DNA of 64,000 nucleotides from Dastarcus helophoroides (lineage: Eukaryota; Arthropoda; Insecta; Coleoptera; Bothrideridae), in NCBI GenBank assembly GCA_028583605.1, contig CM053325.1, positions 61,370,322 to 61,434,321 of the forward strand. Direction: 5' to 3'. The position numbers and the translations under genes are program-made. Below are positions 12,061 to 22,400 of the stretch, piece by piece. Each line of letters begins with the position of its first letter. Position 1 is the first letter of the stretch. Under the pieces are notes generated by a model, which saw nothing but the letters and a program-made list of their open reading frames with translations, was not told where the DNA came from and did not search any database.

Positions 12061-13240
12061 TATTTCGGTTTTTTTCTAAGACTCATAATTAACAAGAAAA
12101 ACAGATATTGGTCAATTTGAACATTACTTTTTTCCCAACTACAAATATCTGTAAATATTTTCCATTGTAAAATTTGTGCATCTTGATGGCAATAAATACT
12201 CTCAGTTCAAATACAACTTTTAAAAAAGGAACACCCTTCGAGTATTTTATCATTTTACCCAAACATCTGTTTTTACTTAGAAAGTAAGATAAATAAACAA
12301 CGTAGTTCAATTGGCCTGCGTCACAATAGCAGACAAAACTTCAAGGGGCTGGGCGAGTCATAACAGTAATTATTATAAAATTGCTTTTCGTTGAAATGTA
12401 TGCTTCAAGTTTGTTATTATGATTAATTATACTCTTTTATGAAGTACATATTTCTGCTTAAATTCTTTAGAAATACAGCTGTACTTGGAAACACCAATAG
12501 TGCAATAGAAAAGGATAAATAGGCAGTACACTTTTTGAAAATAGTCCAAATCAAAAACAAACAAACGAAATTAAAACTAAGGCAAAGACGCATGAAAAAC
12601 GCTGAAAAATGTAAAAAAGTAGGACATGACATAAAATCCGGTCTCTGGTAATTATTATGGCCGTATTATGGTATTATCGAAGCTGTCTTTAATATTAAGG
12701 TCAGAAAAAAATAATACGCAACATCCAAAACTTAGGGCTTCTTTCTTAAACAGAATTCATGCCGGTTTAAAAAAATATATAATGCTGAAATGCCAAAAAT
12801 TCTTTCTAAACAATAAAAAATATTTTCGAAAAAGTAATAATTTTTATAAATAAATTAATTAAAAATTCAACAAAAACTTAAAAAACTAATTTACATAAAC
12901 TACAAATTTTAAGGAAAAAGTCGAGATTCCGAGATTAAATTAATTATATCAATTAAATTAATTTAACAAAAAGTTTATCAAAAATTTTAAGAAATACGCA
13001 TACATAATCTTTTTACACTGGTTTATTGTATTAACTAATATTTAAATTTGTTTTAAATTCTTTTAGGAATCTTAAGTTGAATTCAGTTAAAGAAAAATAT
13101 AACGATTTGTTTTCAAAGAGCATTTTGGCTAATTCAAGCAACAATGCTAATGTCGGACTTGCCATCTACCCAGTCATAAAACAGGTTTTATTTTGCCTGA
13201 AGGCTGAAGTGACCCATTACTTAAGAGTTCAAACGATTTC

Positions 13241-13479
13241 AAAATACTACCCCACTAGCCGCTCATCACTGACGGCTGTCGGAACCTGCAATTACCGTGT
13301 CCCTCTATTGGTGAAAAGATTAAACAAAAGGATGCAGAGGACCAGGGATAAGATCAAGTGGACGCAAAGACCATCATTGATTTTGGTGGATGCGTCCTGA
13401 AGCAGAGCTCCTGAGCGTCCAAAAATGGCGTACGCTTTTACTCCATTGCTTCCGCCATCTATACTATATTCAATCAACG
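13241..13479. other. Short higher-GC spacer, unassigned
   Basis: This short stretch has a less AT-biased composition than its flanks. It supports overlapping ORFs on both strands (13077-13400 + and 13292-13483 -). The + ORF begins inside the inverted-repeat arm and the - ORF begins just across the border of the composite repeat, so neither is convincing. It ends in TATTCAATCAACG, the inverse of the sequence just right of composite copy 1. Confidence 0.35.
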
Positions 13480-14790
13480 CCAATGATTTCGTGTTAGCTT
13501 TGTATATGTAACTTTACGGCGCTTATTTAAAGAACGGGATAAAGGCATGGTACAAAATCCAAGTACTAAACATACTGACAAAGGATAAAACCAAATAAAA
13601 GCGTTACCTTCAAAATAATGTGCTGGCAAATTCCCAATAGCAACAAAGCCAGAATTATAAGGAAGAAGAAGAAGAATTTTCGAATAGTTTTTAGTAGGGT
13701 TCTCGCTTCCGGAAAAGATTTAATTCGTCTCCTTAATTTTACTACACTTGACGCAAACCAAATTCTGCCCCAATTTCATAAAAATTCGTACTTTTTTCCT
13801 GGTAGTTCTATGACATGATACTCTGTCAAAGGGAAGGTGTGCCAATCTCTAAATGATGAAATATTTCTAAATTGTAGTAATTTTTAGTTTACGCAAGAGG
13901 GTGTGGCATGACCTGATTTTTTAAAAATATTTGTCATTTATACTTCATTAATTTTATTTAACATTTCTTCGGCCCAGTTTGTTAGTTGTCGTAAAGTTAA
14001 CCCACGGATTATAGAAGGATAGTGCACGAGCGCAGAAAACGGTGTCGAAAAAGCATCTAGAGGCGAGGTGGTACGTTCTCGTGATGTCAAGAGTGATGGA
14101 ATTCTACTACCAATGAGAAACGAAGTAAATAAATATGACTATTAAACACCTGTTCAGAAATGTCAGAACTTACCGATTTTGTTTAATTTTAATGTCATTA
14201 GTGTATTCAATTCATATTTTTTACGTAGGGATTCCTATAAGAAGGAGATGAATCGGTAACGTAATTTGTCCAATGAAAATGGGATTGATTTTCACCCCTT
14301 GACATCAGCGGCCTCTGTTGTTTTACCGGCAAGTATTGTGCGAAAACTGTAAAATGAGAGCTTTAATTGAACCTACTAATGTCAATGGATGGTGGTAGTC
14401 GTAGGTACAATGTGTTGTATATTTAAATTTAGCGCCAAGCACCAAGAAGAAGATGGCGCGTAGAACGACATGGCGTCACAAGCATAAATAGATTATTGTA
14501 TAAAGAACTAGTAAATAATAAAGTTGCTTATAGTAAAAGCTGTTTCAATCAAAAATAAACAAATAAAACACAATGTATCCAATCTATCACATTACTGTTG
14601 TGTTAACCTTTTTTTGGGCTTTCCTAGGAAAGCGTGTCTAGAACATTCTTTATTCATCTTTTAGTCAGGGAGGAGCGTCCACCGCTGAAGTTAAAACTAC
14701 TTCAATCTATTAGGTGCACGTTTTAACTACTCGTTTGGTAATGTTTGACCTACGATAAAATAGAATTCTGTGGTGTATGTATGTGCGGAT

Positions 14791-15098
14791 CATATATGTA
14801 ATACTTCTATATGGCCAGCTCCCTACTCTCTACGCGAGTTTGTTCTGACCAAATCCGATAAAGATGAAACTTAAATAAATGGCGAGTATTGCGCATGAAT
14901 TGAACAAAATGAACCAATCGCTACGCGCGGGTTAAACGGGTGTTTATGTTTGACCGTACACAGCTGACTTTGGCCATGCACAGATGATTTGTGACACCTG
15001 CGCATTGCGACTCATTAATGCGTGTGAAGGTCAGCGAGAAAGAGAAGTCTTTCCCATAAGAAACGAGGAACTGGCCATATAGAAGTATTACATATATG
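14791..15098. mobile_element. 308-bp MITE with 28-bp perfect TIRs and 8-bp TSD
   Basis: Both ends read CATATATGTAATACTTC... inward, with a perfect 28-bp inverted match. The 8-bp direct repeat GTGCGGAT flanks it exactly (14783-14790 and 15099-15106). The other composite repeat copy keeps the pre-insertion site near 6480 with a single GTGCGGAT. An 8-bp duplication suggests hAT, though P- or Merlin-like origins are not excluded. There is no coding capacity; the 77-codon - strand ORF at 14921-15154 crosses the element border. Confidence 0.93.
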
Positions 15099-15316
15099 GT
15101 GCGGATGAATAAATGGCGCTGCGAACAGTGGAAGGTTTTCAATCCCATTTTCAAAGTACGGCGTAACGCAACCTTACCTTCTAGATAACCATATTTTTAC
15201 AAACAAGATAATGTAAGAGAAATCTAAAAATGTTTCAGGTGGGTTTTTTTTGTAGTCTTTCAACAGAATAACTGAGCTGCAATTGCTATTATGATCTCTT
15301 ATGCAGTTAACATGAC

Positions 15317-15653
15317 TAGGGATGCAACGAGATAACGGCTGACCGATATTATCGATAATATCGAAGCAAAAATATCGATATTATAACATCTTCGATATAT
15401 AAGGGTCTACCATGAAGAATATCGTCGATATGATATTATCAATATTGCACGATAGTCGATACCAATCCTCCAATTGTCACCAAAAATAATATGCCTCAAA
15501 TGTGTAGAATTTCTAAGAGTGAAGCCCCGTTTACAAATTTTTGTTTTATTTCTAAAATATCGATTATCGATAAAAAATGTTCGATTTTATCGACTGTCGA
15601 TATTTGCCTGCTGTCAATATTTATATCGATATTAAAATTATCTTGCATCCCTA
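15317..15653. mobile_element. hAT-type MITE with TAGGGATGCAA ends (copy 2)
   Basis: Same element and same AACATGAC target duplication (15309-15316 and 15654-15661) as at 6694-6998. It contains an additional ~33 bp ('aagggtctaccatgaaga' region near 15405). Confidence 0.9.
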
Positions 15654-15888
15654 AACATGACCAATGATTTTCAATGAGAGAGAGAGAGAGAGAAAAAGAA
15701 AAAAAAACAGTCGCAGTTAAACATTTATTATTTAAAAAGCATTTTGTTTTATTTTATATACGTATGGCAACACTGTATAGTTGTCAATGTAAATAACAAA
15801 GTTACTAGATGAAGTGCCAACCGTCTTCTTTTGCTTCCTATGTTGGTGACAATACCCTATGACATAACACAAATTGTCATAGTGGGGG

Positions 15889-16479
15889 TAAAAGCTGTCA
15901 GTTCTATGGTTCAAATTGGCAGATGATTTTTGACAGTTTCCGTCAACTGTCAAATGCAAATAACAAGCAGACAGGCCAGGCTAGTAATATAATTTTTAAT
16001 TATTAATAATTGTGTTTTTCGTGATTTATTTACAAAGGTAATTTTTGACCCTCAACGTCTAGGTATTATTCGCTGTGTCCCCGTGCGTGTTTTACCGGAA
16101 GATCGCCTGTTTGATCAACTGCGGCTCAAAATGTCCGGAGCTATCTCAGTGTTTGATAACTTGATAATTTTTTGTTATTAAAGGCGTTACGTTTTAGAAT
16201 TCCCTCAATGTCTAGATATTATTCGCTGTGTCTCCGCGCGTGTTTTACCGAAAGATCGCCGGTTTAATCAACTGCGGCTCAAATTAAAATGTCCGGAGCT
16301 ATCTGCGTTTGATAAGTTGGTTTTTTGTTAGTAACGGCGTTCGGTTTTAGATTATTCCATGTTTCCGGATGATGGGGACAGTTGTAGGATCGCCTTCTAC
16401 GTGTGTTGATTTAAATCGCTTCAGAGGTTTATTTTCTTGATATTATTTAATTTATTGGCTTTTCCCAACATTTAAAGCC
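15889..16479 (+). promoter_or_regulatory. TSC1 upstream/5' UTR region with tandem duplication
   Basis: This region lies between the composite repeat and the TSC1 ATG and is less AT-rich than its flanks. A ~150-bp block is tandemly duplicated at 16051-16203 and 16204-16358. Both copies contain 'attattcgctgtgtc', 'gtgttttaccg' and 'caactgcggctcaaa'. A possible splice donor (AAAG|GTAATT, near 16037) precedes the repeats, so part may be a non-coding first exon. No TATA box stands out. The promoter role is inferred only from position. Confidence 0.5.
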
Positions 16480-19400
16480 ATGGCAGAGCAAATTTTTACC
16501 GATTTGGAGTCCAACGATAAGGAACTTGTGGAAAATGCGAAGCGAAAATTGTTAGATCAGTTGCATTCGGGTGAGTTACACTTTTAATTTTTTCTTATTT
16601 TTAATTCCTATTTTTATTCCTATTTTTACTCCTAGTTTTAATTCCTATTTTTAACTCCTAGTTTTAATTCCTTGTTTTAATCCCTATTTTTAATTCCTAG
16701 TTTTAATTCCTATTTCTAATTCTGTCTTATTTATAATTCAAATGTTTCAGTGAGGGACTCGTGGCTTGTCTGTGGATTATACGATTATTACCTAAACACA
16801 ATATCCGCTCGTTCTATGGAAATATTAGTGAACGTAAATGAGCCTCACTATAACTACTTGTTTGATAAGTTGGTGCATATTTCGAGGTAGTTGGTTGTTG
16901 TTAATATGTACCGTTTCAGGCTAGGTGAATCGTTGAAGAATTCCGTGCCCGAAGTGAGAATTAGAGCATTGACACTTCTAGGCCATATTGTTAGAAGTCA
17001 GCCAACTTGGATTTATAAAATAGCAGAACACCATCTTTTGCGAGACATCCTGAGGCTTATCAAGGTACCTGAAATATTACCGATGGCTGGTTATCTAAAG
17101 GCTGGTTCACTGCAGCTGGAGTTCGTTTCATCTATTCCTTGATATGCAACTGTTGTACAAACTATGGGGAATGTCCCACGTTGATTTTGGTTTTTTGTCA
17201 ATTTTTTTTTAATTTCAAGTACAATTGGATCTGGGATTGGATAGAAATTTTAATTGTGAAGAAAATGATTAAGTTTCATTTTAAGGTTTTGACTTGATGT
17301 TCCCAACATTTCGATTTTAAAGTCGTAATTTATAAATAATTTTGGCAGTTTCAAGTTAGAACTCGAAATTTTTGGCTTTTGTCGATCTTTTGCGTTTTAA
17401 AATCTGAAAAAAGAGGTTCAACTGCAATTTCAACTTTTTCTCTTTGAGATCATTATTGACTAATCTTGAATCACTGGTTAAATAAAAAATATCCAACTTA
17501 CCAAAAAACGATAAGTTTCAATCTAAACTTGAAATAATGATATTGAAAATCCAGCTTTTTCTCTAACTTGAGAAAAGATCCTAAAATTGGAATAGAATCT
17601 TTAATTGTAAATTCAAGTTATCAACTGCGTTTCTGAAGTTTAAAGGTTAAAACCGAAATAGCCACATTAAGGCTTAAACGGAGTCTAATTTTGACCCTTT
17701 TTATCAAAATTAGGAAGTTGAAATGCAGAACTTGTCCCCTGAAACCAAGAAAGATTAAAAAAACACAACAAACGTTGCTCTAACGCGTTTCGACAGTCGA
17801 GCTGTCATTTTCAGAGAGAAAAAAAATTAGGAAAACAAAAGTTTTGAGATAAAAGTTCTCATTTCATTTTCAGTTAACAGAATTGAGGAAAAGGCGAAAT
17901 TTTGAGGAACTCAAGTACAAACAATTGTAAATGTAAGAGATTTCTGTTAGTAACAGTCGAAATTTTCAAAAAAAATTCAAAATGTTAATTTTCGAAAACA
18001 CTCAAAATTTTGAGAAAATATCAAAATGTTAATAACAATGGAATCTTGATTCAAGTGAAAATATTGAAATGTCGAATTTTTTTCAAAAAATCGATATTTA
18101 TGAAAGCCAGAATTTCGAAAAAAAGGTTCAAAAATTAAAGTCGACGTTTTTACAGAAAAATTAAAATTAAAAAATTTGGAAGACAAAGTTTTGAGATAAA
18201 AGTCCTCATTTTATTTCCAGTTAACAGATTTGAGAAGAGGCGAAATTTTGAGCAATTCGAGTACAAAAAATTGTAAATTTAAGAGATTTCTGTTAGAGTA
18301 GAATTTCGAACTTAAAAGTTTAATTAAAAAAAATTAACAGTGCTAGAAAAAAACGTGATTTGAGGTTTAAAGTGACGAATGCAGAAAGTAAAATTTTAAG
18401 AAAACCAAATTTTTGAAGAAAATAATTCGAGGCAATGAAATTTCAAGGAAAAGCCAAAATGCAATTGAAATTTTACTCAAACGAGTTAAAATATTAAAAT
18501 TAATCAATCGATTTTAAATAAAAAGTAGGAATTTCTAGAAAATATTTAGAATTTGTAAAATTATTTATTCGAAATTTCGAATTTTAAAGTTGAAATCGTA
18601 GAGAGAGGAACGTGGAAAAAATCGAAATCTGAATAAAAAATAGAAATTTCCTAAAGTTGAATATTTATCAAAAATGAATAGTTATAAAAGTCGAAAATTC
18701 GCGAAAAACTCAAATTTTCAGAATTAAATCAGCAAATCCAACAATTTAAAAGGCGTTATGTGCCATATTTTCTGGAAATTTATGAATAATTGAAATGTTG
18801 AATTTTTGTAAAAAGATGGGATTTTCAGAGAAAGTAGAAGGTCGAAAAAGGAAATGTTCAAAATTTTCGAAAACAATTTCTAAAAAAAATCAATAATGTT
18901 CAAAAGATAGAAATTAAAAAAAAAAACTCAAATTTTCAGAACTAAATCAGCAAATCCAACAATTTAAAAGGCGTTATGTGCCATATTTTATGGAAATTTA
19001 TTAATAATTCAGTGATTTTCATTTGATGTGATAGACATGAGTCGATGCGATTATCATAATTCGTTCAAATTTATTTCTTGTTGCAGGTGGAAAGTGATAT
19101 TGTAGCATTGTTAAGTGCCCTTTTATTCCTAATAGTATTGATACCGATGATACCATCTCTAATTGGCAGTTATCTGGATGAAATCTTCGAAATTTTTAGG
19201 TACAAATGGCACTTTTAGTTTAAAAATGAACCACTCATGTGAACTCATTTCAGTTACTTGGCCTCGAAAAACTTCAATGCTGAGAAATCTGTTGAGGAGC
19301 AAGTTGTACATCTACAAGTTGCCTTGTCGGCTCTCTTTTTGAGGTTGTACGGGATGTATCCTTGTAATTTCTTAGCTTATTTAAGAACCAATTATAAAGA

Positions 19401-22400
19401 GAAGAATAGACCAATTTTTACTCATACGATCAAGGTATATATTGAAATTTAAAAGACGAATATAACGTTGTTACGATTTCAGCCTATGTTGGAGACTGTT
19501 AAAATGCATCCATCGCTCGTAACAGCTTCCAAAGACCAGGAAACGACACGAGAGAGGTATTTGGTTTTGGTAGTATAGTATCAAAGGAAATTGGTTTTTT
19601 CTTTTACAGGTGGAAAACCATGAACGTTCACGATGTAATAGTGGAGTGTGAACGATTTTCTTTAGATATAATCGACAGATGTCCACATGAATCCTGCTAT
19701 TTGACCCCCAACTTTAGGTCGAGGTCTGGCACTACTAATTCCACCACTGGTAAGATTATGGACACCATTGTGTCCTGTATTACAGAAATTAAGAGGCAAA
19801 ATTTTAAATGTAGAATGGTGACCGCATGAAGCAATAAGTCTTGTGAGGTATGGGTGTTGTCAATACGCAATATATCAAATTAAGCCAGGATCGGGTATCG
19901 CTTATTGGCAATAATCTCATAAAATCATATCTTGCTTAATTCCTATTAAAAATACATTTGGGGTGCTTTTTCAGAATTCAATTTTGAGTTTCTATGAACG
20001 ATTTTTTGGAAATATTTCTGTAGTTAAAGGATTAAATATTGAATTTGAGAAAAAATTGACACAATTTCAATTTATTAATTATAGTTGGTTGTTTAAAAAG
20101 GTTAAAGGTTATTTTCGATTGCAGAGGCTCCACTACAACTGCAGGTGCTTAAGTCCATATCGTTTTCGAATGAAAAGGAATTTTTTACCCCAAGTATGGC
20201 ATTTCAGGCTCAGACGCCTCCAATTACCGAAGCTTCAGCGCCCACCAATATTCCACACTCACTTGTGCAGGTAATGGTTGGCCACCTATTTTTTAAACAA
20301 TTTGGATTCTGTTTAGTTGGGGAAATTTGTATTGTTTTCACGTAATATTTGATTGAAAATTTCCTGTTGCTTGTGGTCATTTTCTATGGTGAATTCTAAA
20401 CTATCTAACGATCAGATAAACTAACTGAATTAAAAATAAAAATTTCTAATATCCGTAGGAGATTGGCGGGAGCCCCAGTTTTCCTTCGCAAGAGGGCACC
20501 TCCCCGCCGGAGGCCGCCATCGAGGCCACTCCGGAGACGACGCCAGTGAGGGTAAGTGTCTCCTAGATGCCTCCCACGCATGATACGTCCGTTTTCGTTT
20601 TTTTTTTGTATTTTTTTTTTGTGTTCGTTACTTATAGGACCCCCACATGACACCGACCCGCTCGCATTTAAACACGAACGTGGCCAGAGCGCTGACCACG
20701 TTCGGTCCCAAACACAAAACCACCGGCTCATCGAACACAACACCAATTCATTCGCAACCGTCTTCGCCTATGCGCAAAGACATATCGTCGCCGTTCAATT
20801 TCAATCCGGAGGCGGCCCAATACGGTTCCGCTTTCGTGCCTCGGACCGGAATGAACGTGCGGCTGCAGAAGATGGTGCTTGACCGCTCACAGGTAAGTAG
20901 TCTGGCGAGGGGTCCAATGGTCACTTGTCCCAATGATACAATTGTAACTTGATCCAATGATCTAATTGTAACTTGTTCCAATGATCCAATTGTAACTTGT
21001 TCCAATGATCTAATTGTTACTTGTTCCAATGATACAATTGTAACTTGTTCCAATGATCCATTTGTAACTTGTTCCAATGTTCTAATTGTAACTTATTCGT
21101 TACTTGTAAACGTAATTTGTGAACTCAGTTGATGACGCAATTCTCTCCAACAGTTGGTTGAAACTCACTCGATTGAGGGCCCCAAACCAAAACCGGCGCC
21201 GACGAGTCCTTTAAAAATCATATCGTTCGATGGGAGTGCATCGAGGCACAGTCCCCCTCATAGACCGAACTCGCCGGTCAGCCAGGAAGATGAAGAAGTT
21301 TTATCCATCGTTGGCTCGCAGGAACCGGCCAAACCAATCGCCAGGCATTGCGATAGTGTTTTACACGAGAGCGAAAGAGGTAAACGCTTGAGAAACTGTA
21401 ATCGGGTGGTCACTTTTAAATTTTAGACGAACCTATCGATGATGACCACGAGCATGGGTCACCTTGCGCGGCCGGAGGACTGCATATGCCCAATTCGAAA
21501 TCTTTGAATGATTTTGCCAAAAGAGTGCAAAGGCTGAGGTACGATAGTCAGTGTAACGCAGAAACGGAACCACCGGAAACCTCCACTGGAAGCAGCCCAG
21601 GAAACTGTAAGTTTGGACTGTTAACCTTTAATGAGGTCAACGGGGATCTAAATTTTGCAAATTTTAAGCTAGAATTTTTTTCAACTCGATTGATATTAAG
21701 TTTTTGCAAAAATTTGGAATTCTTTACATAGACTGCAAAATAGAAGTTTGAACTTCTTTCTTAAAAATTTAATATTAACAGTTATGAGGTTTTTGTTCTG
21801 GAATTTTTCACAGTTTTCCTCAAAATTTCTATTGTAATTAAAAAATTCAATTTTTAATTAAAATGGGAATTTGAAAATAGAAGTTTAGGTTAGAACTTTT
21901 TTACTGTGAATGGAATATTTTAATTCTTATCAATATTCTAAATTTAACACTTTAACTTTCAGTTTCTTGATTTGATAATGACCTTGAAATTTAAAAAAAA
22001 TCAAAGTTTTCAAAAGGGGTCAAAATTTCGAGTAAAAAATAAAAATTTTCAATGTAAATCATTAAGAGTAAGAATTTTGAAAAAGTGGAAGTTTTGAAAT
22101 GTTGAATTTTTGTAAAAAGTTGGGATTTTCGAAAAAAGTAGAAATTCGAAAAAAGAAATGTTAAAAAGAGGCGAATTTTCGAAAAAAGGGGCAATTTCTA
22201 ACAGAAATCAAAAATGTTTGAAAGATAGAAATTAAAAACAATTGTAAAAAGTCAAAAAAATCATTGGAAAAAAAGTCAAAATATTCAGCTTAAGTTTCAG
22301 TTTCTTGATTTGATAATGACCTTGAAATTTAAAAAAAATCAAATTTTTCAAAAGAGGTCAAAATTTCGAGTAAAAAATAAAAATTCTCAATGTAAATCAT

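Larger units (their letters stand above)
9958..13240. mobile_element. Large imperfect inverted repeat (long-TIR element candidate)
   Basis: The left arm (about 9958-10710) matches the reverse complement of the right arm (about 12640-13240). Matching landmarks, outside to inside, are 'taatgggtcac', 'aaaataaaacctgtttta', 'ctttaactgaattcaa', 'tttccttaaaatttgtag' and 'aataccataata'. The left arm is interrupted at about 10150-10370 by an insertion that includes a smaller palindrome. The ~1.9-kb loop is mostly pyrimidine-rich filler. No transposase was seen and no exact target duplication located. It could be a foldback-type element or an inverted segmental duplication. Confidence 0.65.
13480..15888. 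repeat. Composite repeat, copy 2 (~2.4 kb)
   Basis: Nearly identical to 5173-7351 with few substitutions. It differs by a 308-bp MITE insertion, ~33 extra bases inside the TAGGGATGCAA MITE, a shortened GA tract and absence of ~90 bp. Its right edge lies about 590 bp upstream of the TSC1 start codon, so it forms the distal 5' flank of that gene. Confidence 0.85.

Noticed and set aside
13077..13483. Overlapping + and - ORFs of 107 and 63 codons
   Set aside because: The + ORF starts in the arm of the large inverted repeat; the - ORF starts just across the border of the composite repeat. No homology recognised.
20405..21077. Antisense and alternate-frame ORFs across TSC1 exons 9-10 and the minisatellite
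   Set aside because: They overlap well-supported TSC1 exons in another frame or arise from the 24-bp repeat.
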